Origin: Deltaproteobacteria bacterium
Lineage (GTDB): Bacteria > Desulfobacterota > Desulfovibrionia > Desulfovibrionales > Desulfovibrionaceae
DNA length: 11,955 bases
NCBI GenBank assembly: GCA_020861205.1
Contig: JAJBSY010000394.1
Coordinates: forward strand, 1-11,955
Direction: 5' to 3'
Shown in pieces: positions 1 through 5,957 of this stretch. The notes under the pieces were generated by a model. That model ran no database searches, had not been told where the DNA came from, and saw nothing but the letters and a program-made list of their open reading frames with translations. The first letter of the stretch is position 1; each line of letters begins with the position of its first letter. The position numbers and the translations under genes were made by a program.

Positions 1-695
1 CCGACATCGTGACCAACGATTTTTATATCGGCGACGGCTGCGAGGACATCCTCATCGTCGCGGGGTGTGGCATCCACAACAGCGGTTGCGAAACCTCGCG
101 GCATGACGGCATCCATTCGTTCCATATCGGAAAAAACGCCCGCGTCGTCTACAAGGAAACGCATTACGGCAGCGGGGCGGAAGAAGGGGAGCGCGTGCTC
201 AACCCCGTGACCAACATCTATCTCGACCAGGGCGGCGTTTTTGAGATGGAGAGCGTCCAGATCAAGGGCGTTGACTCCACCTACCGCGTGACCAGGGGCG
301 TCCTGGATGCCGAAAGCCAGCTTTCCGTGACGGAAAAACTCATGACCCACGGCTCGCAGTCCGCGAAGACGGAGTTCGTCCTCAACCTCGAAGGCAGGGG
401 AGCGAAAGCGGGGCTGGTCTCGCGGTCCGTCGCCAAGGGGAATTCCCGCCAGGAATTCGTGTCCAGGATCACCGGCAGCAACGCGTGCGTCGGCCATTCC
501 GAGTGCGACGCCATCATCATGGACAACGCGGTCGTCAAGGCCGTCCCGGAGATCACGGCCACCCACGTGGACGCTTCGCTGATCCACGAGGCGGCCATTG
601 GCAAAATAGCCGGCGAACAGCTGACCAAGCTTATGACGCTCGGGCTTACGGAGGAAGAGGCCGAAGCCCAGATTATCAACGGCTTCCTGAAATGA
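1..695 (+). CDS. sufB: SufB/SufD-family Fe-S cluster assembly protein, 3' part
   Basis: Scaffold component of the SUF machinery, which with the ATPase SufC assembles Fe-S clusters in the cytosol. The frame is open to the left edge, so the 5' end is missing; a GTG at 9 is available but is probably internal. Numbering from that codon, the visible part is the beta-helix core with HDGIHSFHIGKNARVVYKE (residues 32-50) and the C-terminal block GHSECD (162-167) followed by HEAAIGKI (193-200). C166, H193 and E194 align with the functional Cys, His and Glu of E. coli SufB (C405, H433, E434), recalled from family knowledge. The protein ends soon after that block, unlike long E. coli SufB, which fits the short SufBC type of anaerobes. 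A SufC gene would be expected just upstream, outside the window. The name SufB rather than SufD follows from the retained Cys/His/Glu; the family call is firm, the paralogue less so. Confidence 0.9.
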   Translation, partial: DIVTNDFYIGDGCEDILIVAGCGIHNSGCETSRHDGIHSFHIGKNARVVYKETHYGSGAEEGERVLNPVTNIYLDQGGVFEMESVQIKGVDSTYRVTRGVLDAESQLSVTEKLMTHGSQSAKTEFVLNLEGRGAKAGLVSRSVAKGNSRQEFVSRITGSNACVGHSECDAIIMDNAVVKAVPEITATHVDASLIHEAAIGKIAGEQLTKLMTLGLTEEEAEAQIINGFLK

Positions 696-726
696 TCGGC
701 GCGGCGGCGCTTTCGCCGAACCCGTG

Positions 727-762
727 AAAAACGGCCGCATCCGAACCGGGCGGCCGTTTTTT
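727..762. terminator. Bidirectional intrinsic terminator between convergent genes
   Basis: An 8-bp GC-rich stem (731-738 with 750-757) is flanked by AAAA on the left and TTTTTT on the right, so it works as a hairpin plus U-tract on both strands. It starts 31 bases after the sufB-like stop and serves the convergent minus-strand gene that ends at 806. The loop (739-749) can itself pair through CCG/CGG. Confidence 0.85.
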
Positions 763-805
763 CGCATCCGAAGTCGCCGGTCGTTGCCCGCCGTTTCTTC
801 CGCGC

Positions 806-1132
806 TCAGGGCAGGTCAAGCGGGGGGCAGGACGGTATGACGGGATCGGGCGCCACCTTGACCACCTTTTGCAGCCAGGCCACCTGGCTTCCCGGAAGCG
901 CGCAGGCGAATTCGTTCGAGACCCGCTGCACGATGAGGGCATCCTCCTTGCGCAGGCATTTGGCGAGATGGTTATATATGTCTTTCGCCTTGGCGTTGCT
1001 GGATAGCAGCCAAAACGTGTCGAAGACCTGCAGGCAGTCGCCGTCGCTCGCGCCCCGGATGGCCGCGGCAAGAATTTTGTAATCTCTGGGCGACCGTTCC
1101 CTGAGTGAATAGTTTATCGCATAAACGGGCAA
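806..1132 (-). CDS. Small SinR-like / Cas2-like-fold protein, TTG start
   Basis: A 108-residue protein of unknown role. The N-terminus (M)PVYAINYSL, then DTFWLL (residues 38-43), an amphipathic DIYNHLAKCL stretch (51-60), and EDALIVQRVSNEFACAL (73-79 region) match the layout of short proteins annotated 'SinR family' (PVYAINYDL...LDSxWLV...DRFLVIRV). These are thought to adopt a ferredoxin-like fold related to Cas2/VapD; this is recalled, not tested. No nuclease activity can be claimed and no cas genes or CRISPR repeats are nearby. The start is a TTG, chosen because the family homology begins exactly there and GGAGGA sits 5 bases upstream; the frame stays open further upstream to 1492 but that extension is low-complexity Arg/Pro-rich sequence crossing a repeat element. 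It converges with the sufB-like gene and is divergent from thiM. The C-terminal tail after residue 93 is not family-like. Confidence 0.72.
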   Translation of the reverse strand: MPVYAINYSLRERSPRDYKILAAAIRGASDGDCLQVFDTFWLLSSNAKAKDIYNHLAKCLRKEDALIVQRVSNEFACALPGSQVAWLQKVVKVAPDPVIPSCPPLDLP

Positions 1133-1137
1133 AACGT

Positions 1138-1143
1138 TCCTCC
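1138..1143 (-). promoter_or_regulatory. Ribosome binding site deciding a TTG start
   Basis: On the minus strand GGAGGA lies 5 bases before the TTG at 1132-1130. It is the best Shine-Dalgarno match in this region and decides the start of the SinR-like gene over the ATG-initiated extensions. Confidence 0.75.
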
Positions 1144-1251
1144 GTGGGGCAGGCCCCGGGTACGGCCGCCGCGCGTCAGATGCCGGACGGCGCGGAAAAG
1201 CCGACGCCATTTTTCTATACGGAAGATCGTTAAGAAGCAAGTGGAAGCGAA

Positions 1252-1379
1252 TTCGGACAGGGCCGCAATGCTTGGTACTTCTCAGGCTCGTTCCGCGCGA
1301 AGCGCATGTATGCTCGCGACACTTCGCTCCGCGCGGAACCCGCCTTCCTTGTTCGAGATCCCATTGCGGCCTGCCCGAA
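1252..1379 (+). repeat. Palindromic MITE/REP-like element, copy 1
   Basis: A 128-base element bounded by imperfect terminal inverted repeats: 1252-1270 against 1362-1379, with one mismatch and one single-base gap; the inner ten bases GGCCGCAATG/CATTGCGGCC are perfect. Inside it lies a second, nested inverted repeat, 1290-1304 against 1325-1339 (14 of 15). The two arm pairs are spaced almost symmetrically (19 and 22 bases), so the whole element can fold as one long rod with an internal loop. A degraded relative lies at 3640-3764. No target-site duplication is apparent. It encodes nothing convincing. It sits in the divergent spacer between the SinR-like gene and thiM. Confidence 0.65.
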
Positions 1380-1450
1380 ACCGGGGAGCGCATCACGGGA
1401 TGGACGCGCCGGCCGGAGGGACAAGTCTTCCCATATCGTGTATCGTGTGC

Positions 1451-1489
1451 CCGCCGGCCGTCGGGGTGCAAGGCGGGGACCGCCGGCGG
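1451..1489 (+). promoter_or_regulatory. GC-rich hairpin in the thiM leader
   Basis: CCGCCGGC (1451-1458) pairs perfectly with GCCGGCGG (1482-1489), leaving a 23-base loop. It ends 34 bases before the thiM start codon and could affect its expression. The conserved bases of a TPP riboswitch (CUGAGA and the second conserved arm) are not seen here, so no riboswitch is called. Chance GC-rich pairing remains possible. Confidence 0.3.
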
Positions 1490-1523
1490 CATCCAACGAA
1501 TCAGCGAATAACGGGGAAATTAC

Positions 1524-2342
1524 GTGAAACACGTTTCGCACACACTGGGTGACGTATGGAGTTGCCTGCGGGAACTGCGCCTGCGCGCTCCCCTGGTGCA
1601 CAACATTACCAATTTCGTGGTCATGGAAGTGACGGCCAACGCGCTGCTCGCGCTCGGCGCGTCCCCGGTCATGGCGCACGAACTGGAAGAGGTGGAAGAG
1701 GTAACCGCATTGGCGTCGGCCCTGGTTTTGAACATCGGCACGCTTTCCAGGCAGGTCATACCTTCCATGCATAAGGCGCTGGATACGGCGACGGCGCTCG
1801 ATATCCCGGTGGTCATCGATCCCGTCGGGGCCGGGGCGAGCCGTTTGCGGACGGACACGGCCCTCGCGCTGCTGGGAAAAAGCCGTCACGCCCTGCTCAG
1901 GGGCAACGCGTCCGAAATTTTGACTCTGGCCGGGCAAAGCGGCGGAACCAAGGGCGTGGACAGCACGGCTTCGGCGGCCGCGGCCGTGGATGCGGCCCAA
2001 AGCCTGGCTTTGCGGTACGGGTGTGCCGTGAGCGTCAGCGGCGAGGCCGACCTGGTCACGGACGGCGAGCGGTTGTGCTTCATCCATGGGGGAAACGCGA
2101 TCATGCCCCGCGTGACCGGCATGGGCTGCGCGGCCAGCGCGCTCACGGGGGCCTTTGCCGCGACCTGCGGTGAAGACAGGATGCTGCCCTTGGTAGCGGC
2201 CATGAGCGTTATGGCCGCCGCAGGCGGTGACGCCGCCCGGCGAAGCGGGGGACCGGGAACCTTTTTGCCCGTTTTCCTGGACAACTTGCACACGATGGAC
2301 ATGGCCATGCTGGAAAAGGGCGCGGCTCTCAGTTTCGGCTGA
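1524..2342 (+). CDS. thiM: Hydroxyethylthiazole kinase
   Basis: Cytosolic ribokinase-fold enzyme that phosphorylates 4-methyl-5-(2-hydroxyethyl)thiazole with ATP, the thiazole salvage step of thiamine synthesis. At 272 residues it has normal length. Seen in order: PLVHNITNFVVMEVTANALLALGASP (substrate-binding segment, residues 23-48), VVIDPVGAGASR (97-107), RGNASEI (126-132), KGVDS (143-147) and VTGMGCAASALTGAF (197-211). C202 corresponds to the catalytic cysteine of the family and GMGC forms the anion hole. The start is GTG with GGGGA six bases upstream; no better in-frame start exists. It stands alone: no thiD or thiE is in the window and no TPP riboswitch is recognised upstream. It converges with the alpha/beta hydrolase gene across a spacer of about 95 bases that lacks a clear terminator. 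The thiamine diphosphate it helps supply is the cofactor of the oxidoreductase encoded downstream, but that link is only circumstantial. Confidence 0.95.
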   Translation: MKHVSHTLGDVWSCLRELRLRAPLVHNITNFVVMEVTANALLALGASPVMAHELEEVEEVTALASALVLNIGTLSRQVIPSMHKALDTATALDIPVVIDPVGAGASRLRTDTALALLGKSRHALLRGNASEILTLAGQSGGTKGVDSTASAAAAVDAAQSLALRYGCAVSVSGEADLVTDGERLCFIHGGNAIMPRVTGMGCAASALTGAFAATCGEDRMLPLVAAMSVMAAAGGDAARRSGGPGTFLPVFLDNLHTMDMAMLEKGAALSFG

Positions 2343-2438
2343 CGGGCCGTTTCATGGGCCCGGGCGGCGTTGCCGGCGGTTTGCGGGTAACGCCCCAATG
2401 TGCCATCAGATCTCTTTTGTTTCCGGGTCACGGTTCGG

Positions 2439-3200
2439 TCAAACGCGTTCTGCGGCAAGGAACTGTCTAATAACCGGCATAGCTGCTTCGGCCGGGGTCC
2501 GGAAAGCGAAATCCTGAAAAATGGCGTGCCCGGTATCCGGAAGCAGCATCAGCGACGCGCCGGGTATGAGGGAATGCATCGCGACGGCCTGTTCGGGCAG
2601 CACAATGTCCCTGTCACCGCTTATGATAAGGGTCTTTGACCGGATGGCGGACAGTTTTTCCTCCGGGACGACGACGTCTTCCAGCCACAGGGCTTTGGTT
2701 TTCGCCAGGTGGGCGGAAAAATCGGGATGGGGATTGCGTTTCAGGTACTGTTCCACGGCCTTTGGCATATGGTCCCGCGCGTATGCCTCGGAGAGAAGGG
2801 GAAGCATTGCCAGCCACTGGGGCGACATGCCGGACAGGCCCCTGTAGTTTCCGGAAACCGCCACGAGCGCTTTTACCGCGTCCGGCCGGTCGCTTGCCAT
2901 ATGAAACCCGATATTCGCGCCGTCGCTGTACCCGAGGATGCGGAACCGCTCCAGAGCGAGGTTCCGCGTGAACGCAAAAACTTCCTCGGCCATGAGCGCG
3001 TAATCATACGGCGCGTCGGTATCCGTGGATCGGCCGTGGCCGCGCCTGTCCACGGCGACGACCCGGAAGGAACCGGCAAGGTCGGCGAGCAGCCGGGTAT
3101 AGTTGGCGGACGAGTCGAGGCCGCCGTGCAGGAAAAGAACGGTCTCTCCCTGTCCCTGGATGGAATAGTGCCAGTCCGCGCCCCGGATGGTCATGCGCAT
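2439..3200 (-). CDS. Alpha/beta hydrolase
   Basis: A 253-residue single-domain alpha/beta hydrolase without signal peptide or membrane segment, so cytosolic. The oxyanion-hole motif HGGLDSS is at residues 25-31, DRRGHGRS at 51-58, the nucleophile elbow GYSDG at 90-94 (S92), the acid in SGDRDIVLP (D198) and the base in DTGHAIF (H225). The full Ser-Asp-His triad is therefore present and the enzyme should be active. Family members act as esterases, lactonases, dehalogenases or C-C hydrolases; Ser as nucleophile argues against a haloalkane dehalogenase, but the substrate cannot be named. The ATG at 3200 has AGGAG six bases upstream; a second ATG lies two codons in. It reads in the same direction as the BFD-like gene 123 bases upstream and may be cotranscribed with it. 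Confidence 0.9.
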   Translation of the reverse strand: MRMTIRGADWHYSIQGQGETVLFLHGGLDSSANYTRLLADLAGSFRVVAVDRRGHGRSTDTDAPYDYALMAEEVFAFTRNLALERFRILGYSDGANIGFHMASDRPDAVKALVAVSGNYRGLSGMSPQWLAMLPLLSEAYARDHMPKAVEQYLKRNPHPDFSAHLAKTKALWLEDVVVPEEKLSAIRSKTLIISGDRDIVLPEQAVAMHSLIPGASLMLLPDTGHAIFQDFAFRTPAEAAMPVIRQFLAAERV

Positions 3201-3323
3201 TGTCCGCTCCTTTCGTCACCGTCCAAATAGTGTGGCAGCCTTGCGAGAGAATAGTCGGGAGTTCGTTTTTTCCGCATGGGTCCGCTTGCCGGAAGGGCAC
3301 GGGCTCCGGTATCGAAGCGCGCG

Positions 3324-3548
3324 TTACTTCCGGGCGTTTCCCTTTTCTTCCGGCCCGCCGTTCCGCGCTTCCTGGATGGCGTCGCGGATGACCATGAACA
3401 TGCGGTCCTCGCACATGCCGCACCCAAGGCCGGCCCCGGTCATCGTCTGAATTTTCTTCGCATCGGTGATGCCCCGCCTTGCCAGGTCGCGAAAAGCTTG
3501 GCCGCTCACGTCGTAACAGGGACAGGCGCGTTTCACGTCTTCAGTCAT
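3324..3548 (-). CDS. BFD-like [2Fe-2S]-binding protein
   Basis: A 74-residue protein that is essentially one bacterioferritin-associated-ferredoxin-like domain. Cysteines C9 and C11 (ACPCYDVS) and C43 and C46 (GLGCGMCE) give C-x-C-x31-C-x2-C, the [2Fe-2S] ligand pattern of the BFD-like family also found in NifU and some reductases. The TGAGLGCGMC segment is typical. Free-standing copies are thought to act as small electron carriers or in iron release; no partner is shown here. The start at 3548 is preferred because GGAAGGA lies five bases upstream and the domain begins a few residues later; an in-frame ATG at 3620 would add 24 residues with no family resemblance. The C-terminal tail after about residue 62 is charged and probably disordered. 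It is followed by the alpha/beta hydrolase gene and lies divergent from the oxidoreductase operon. Confidence 0.88.
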   Translation of the reverse strand: MTEDVKRACPCYDVSGQAFRDLARRGITDAKKIQTMTGAGLGCGMCEDRMFMVIRDAIQEARNGGPEEKGNARK

Positions 3549-3553
3549 GGTGG

Positions 3554-3560
3554 TCCTTCC
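3554..3560 (-). promoter_or_regulatory. Ribosome binding site deciding the BFD-like start
   Basis: GGAAGGA on the minus strand lies five bases before the ATG at 3548. It supports the 74-residue form of the BFD-like protein over the longer reading. Confidence 0.7.
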
Positions 3561-3625
3561 CGCCGGTTGGATACGTTCAACGAGGCAACCAATGTAAGGC
3601 GCTCGCCGGGTTTTGTCCATGAAGA

Positions 3626-3641
3626 GCGCTCCCGGGAGCGC
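3626..3641. repeat. 16-base perfect palindrome
   Basis: GCGCTCCCGGGAGCGC reads the same on both strands. It abuts the left end of the second repeat copy and shares two bases with it. There is no spacer in the centre and no U-tract, so it does not look like a terminator; it may be a protein-binding site or part of a recombined repeat end. Confidence 0.5.
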
Positions 3642-3764
3642 CGCAATATGCTTGATGCTTCGTCAGGCCCATGCCGCCCGAAGCTCAGGATGCCTAACCA
3701 CTCTTCGCCCGCGCGGAACGCGCCTTCCTTGTTCGATACAGGATACGTCGGTCCTTTTGCGGCC
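3640..3764 (+). repeat. Palindromic repeat element, degraded copy 2
   Basis: Diverged relative of the element at 1252-1379 in the same orientation. The best block, 3709-3736, matches 1329-1356 at 27 of 28 bases; the left third (GCCGCAAT..GCTTG.T.CTTC..CAGGC..) aligns with 1262-1300 with scattered mismatches and small gaps. The terminal inverted repeat is worn: GCCGCAAT on the left faces TTTTGCGGCC on the right. The nested stem seen in copy 1 is largely lost. It sits in the divergent spacer between the BFD-like gene and the oxidoreductase operon. Confidence 0.6.
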
Positions 3765-3854
3765 GTGTGAGGAGCGGCAAAAAAATTATTCGCCATAAAC
3801 CCTGCTTTATTGCGTAGTTAGGCGTGGGATTTTTGTTTCAAAAAGTATCGATAG

Positions 3855-3860
3855 TTGACA
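3855..3860 (+). promoter_or_regulatory. Candidate -35 element upstream of the oxidoreductase operon
   Basis: A perfect TTGACA lies in a locally AT-rich stretch (about 3778-3900) unlike the GC-rich surroundings. No good -10 hexamer is found at 16-18 bases, so the promoter is only suspected. The 12-mer TCGATAGTTGAC that contains it (3848-3859) recurs at 11346-11357 upstream of the transporter gene. Confidence 0.3.
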
Positions 3861-3980
3861 GTTTACAGAAAATAATGCTAGCCGGAAATCATATCGAATG
3901 TCCGGAATGCATGTCGGCATCCGGGTTGCCGATACACGGAGTCCCAACAGCAACATCGCGAATGGTGAAAGGAGACCGGA

Positions 3981-5129
3981 ATGGCAGATGCGAGCAAAGA
4001 CCGCGTCCTGAGCGGCGTACATTTCATGCTGGGCAACTATGCGGCTGTCGAGGGCGCGCTTTCGGCCGGCTGTACCTTCTTTGCCGGCTACCCCATCACG
4101 CCGGCGAACGAAATTTCCGAACGCATGTCGCAGCGGCTGCCCCGCCTGGGCGGCGCCTTCGTGCAGGGCGAGGACGAGCTTGCGTCCATTTACGCCTGCG
4201 CGGGCGCGTCCCTTGCGGGCGCCAAGGCCATGACGGCCACCGCGAGCGCCGGGTACAACTATATGCAGGAAGGGCTCGGCTACTGCTACACGATCGAAGC
4301 CCCGGTTGTGGTGCTGGACGTGCAGCGAGCCAGGGGGGAGAACTTCGCCAGCCAGGCGGACGTCATGCAGATGCGCTGGGGCGCGAGCGGCGACTTCGAA
4401 GCCATCGTTGTCTGTCCATCCTCGGTGCAGGAGCTGTACGACTACACCATCTGGGCGTTCAACCTCGCGGAAGAATACCGCAACCCCGTCATCATCATGA
4501 GCGAAACCACTATCGCCCTGATGCGCGAACGGCTGGACATTCCTCCGGCCGATCAGATCGCGGTGGTGAACCGCCGGTACACGGCCCTGCCTCCGGAGCA
4601 GTACCTGCCCTTCAAGGCGGACCGTTTCGGCTGCCCCGACGCCGCTCCGCTCGGCGAGGGCTACCACACTATTTACTCCCTGAACCCGCATGACGAGAAA
4701 GGCAGCATCGACTGGGATCCCGACGAATTCGACAGGCTGTACAAGCGGGTCTGCGGCAAAATTTACGAAAACCGTCACAAAATCTGCCGCACGGAACCGT
4801 ACCTGCTCGATGACGCGGAGTACGCGCTCGTCGCCTACGGCAGCGAGGCGCGCGTCGCCAAAGAGGCGGCCCGCCTCGCCCGCGAGGAGGGCATCAAGGT
4901 CGGCGTCCTGAAGCTGTGCAACGTCTGGCCGGTTCCCGTGGAGCCCATCCTGGAAGTCTGCAAGCATGTGGGCAAGGTTTTCACGGTTGAAATGAACATG
5001 GGCAAGTACTGCGTCGAGGTCGAGCGCATTGCCGGCGGCAAATGCGAAACCGGCCGTATCACCAAAAACCGCGGCCAGGTGCATACCCCGGCCGAGATTC
5101 TGAGCGCGTTGCGGGAGGGCATCCGATGA
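3981..5129 (+). CDS. korA: 2-oxoacid:ferredoxin oxidoreductase, alpha subunit (KorA/VorB type)
   Basis: Alpha subunit (382 residues) of a CoA-dependent 2-oxoacid oxidoreductase, which decarboxylates a 2-oxoacid to acyl-CoA and reduces ferredoxin. The substrate/CoA motif GYPITPANE is at residues 36-44; the domain I core continues through EDELASIYACAGASLAG (64-80); domain II holds LKLCNVWPVPVEP (310-322) and VEMNMGKYCVEVERI (336-350). Two normally conserved loops differ: TATASAGYNYM (85-95) replaces the TSGPG-type loop, and VQRARGENFASQADV (114-128) replaces the RxGPSTGxPT (KorA) or RGGPGLG (VorB) segment. The region 133-175 resembles VorB-type subunits (GDFEAIVVCPSSVQELYD). The start ATG has GGAG six bases upstream. 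Its stop overlaps the beta subunit start (ATGA). The substrate is therefore open: 2-oxoglutarate is a guess from the neighbouring SucCD-like genes, and a branched or unusual 2-oxoacid is possible. Confidence 0.9.
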   Translation: MADASKDRVLSGVHFMLGNYAAVEGALSAGCTFFAGYPITPANEISERMSQRLPRLGGAFVQGEDELASIYACAGASLAGAKAMTATASAGYNYMQEGLGYCYTIEAPVVVLDVQRARGENFASQADVMQMRWGASGDFEAIVVCPSSVQELYDYTIWAFNLAEEYRNPVIIMSETTIALMRERLDIPPADQIAVVNRRYTALPPEQYLPFKADRFGCPDAAPLGEGYHTIYSLNPHDEKGSIDWDPDEFDRLYKRVCGKIYENRHKICRTEPYLLDDAEYALVAYGSEARVAKEAARLAREEGIKVGVLKLCNVWPVPVEPILEVCKHVGKVFTVEMNMGKYCVEVERIAGGKCETGRITKNRGQVHTPAEILSALREGIR

Positions 5130-5944
5130 GCCAGGCGAAAATCAACCCCTTGCGCCAATACGTGCGCTGGTTCGACGGCCGGGAAAAGCTGCCGCACTTC
5201 TTTTGCTCCGGCTGCGGCGCGGGGCAGGTGCTCAATTACTACATCCAGGCCCTGGACAAGCTCGGCATGGACCCCAACCGGATGATGCACATTGGCGGCG
5301 TGGGCTGCACGGCGCGCATTCCCGTGTATATCAGCACCGACATGATGCACGGCGTGCACGGCCGCACCCTGGCCTGGGCCACGGGCATCAAGCTCGCCAA
5401 GCCGGAACTCCCGGTCGTGGTCTTCGCGGGTGACGGCGACCTGGCTTCCATCGGCGGCAACCATTTCATCCATGCGGCCCGCCGCAACCTGGACGTGACG
5501 GTCGTGTGCGTGAACAACCTGAACTTCGCCATGACCGGGGGGCAGGTTGCGCCGACAACGCCCCTCAAGGCCCATACCATGACCACGCCGTACGGCAACG
5601 CCGAACCGCGTTTCGACCTCGTGGAGCTGGCCATCGCCTCCGGCGCGACGCACGTTGAACGCTGGACCACTTCCAGGCACGCCCAGTGCGCAGCCGCCAT
5701 GCAACGCGCCCTCACCCACAAGGGGTTCTCCCTCATCGAAATTATTTCCCAGTGCCCGACGCACTACGGCCGGTACGCCTTGCGCACCGGCGATCCGGTC
5801 AAACTGATGGAGTGGATCGACAGCCAGACCGTCACCCAGAAACAGGCTGAGGGCATGAGCGCGGAGGAACTGGACGGCAAGCTGGTTCTCGGCGAATTCC
5901 TCAGGGTTGAGCGGCCGGTGTTTGCCGGCACCACATTCGCATAA
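5126..5944 (+). CDS. korB: 2-oxoacid:ferredoxin oxidoreductase, beta subunit (TPP- and [4Fe-4S]-binding)
   Basis: Catalytic beta subunit, 272 residues. It carries thiamine diphosphate and the proximal [4Fe-4S] cluster that takes electrons from the substrate. Cluster ligands are C27 and C30 (FCSGCGAG), C61 (GVGCTAR) and C210 (SQCPTHYGR), the four-Cys pattern of KorB proteins. The TPP/Mg site is AGDGDLASIGGNH (101-113) plus NNLNFAMTGGQ (130-140); the HGRT motif is at 78-81. The ATG at 5126 overlaps the alpha subunit stop, with GGAGG seven bases upstream; an in-frame start at 5042 inside korA would only add non-homologous residues. Translational coupling with alpha is likely. All catalytic features are intact, so any change of substrate would come from the alpha subunit. 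Confidence 0.95.
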   Translation: MSQAKINPLRQYVRWFDGREKLPHFFCSGCGAGQVLNYYIQALDKLGMDPNRMMHIGGVGCTARIPVYISTDMMHGVHGRTLAWATGIKLAKPELPVVVFAGDGDLASIGGNHFIHAARRNLDVTVVCVNNLNFAMTGGQVAPTTPLKAHTMTTPYGNAEPRFDLVELAIASGATHVERWTTSRHAQCAAAMQRALTHKGFSLIEIISQCPTHYGRYALRTGDPVKLMEWIDSQTVTQKQAEGMSAEELDGKLVLGEFLRVERPVFAGTTFA

Positions 5945-5957
5945 GGAGCGCAGTACC

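Noticed and set aside
806..1132. CRISPR adaptation locus, because the small protein may have a Cas2-like fold
   Set aside because: No cas1, other cas genes or repeat-spacer array in the window; the resemblance is to SinR-like proteins rather than true Cas2.
1400..1523. TPP riboswitch before thiM
   Set aside because: GGGGTGC is present, but the CUGAGA element and the second conserved arm are not found.
1230..2291. Open minus-strand frame of 353 codons opposite thiM
   Set aside because: Low-complexity Arg/Gly/Gln composition, no domain, runs through the palindromic repeat; shadow of thiM.
2343..2438. Intrinsic terminator between thiM and the hydrolase
   Set aside because: GGCGTT/AACGCC and CGGGCC/GGCCCG pairs exist but no U-tract follows on either strand.
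3545..3796. Minus-strand open frame of 83 codons across repeat copy 2
   Set aside because: The SNKEGAFRA-type peptide comes from the repeat itself; copy 1 reads similarly but in a frame soon stopped, so the similarity is of DNA rather than of a conserved protein.
3807..5084. Open minus-strand frame of 425 codons opposite korA
   Set aside because: It is antisense to an unmistakable korA, rich in Ala/Arg/Val/His, has no family motifs and ends in AT-rich spacer sequence; a shadow of GC-rich coding DNA.
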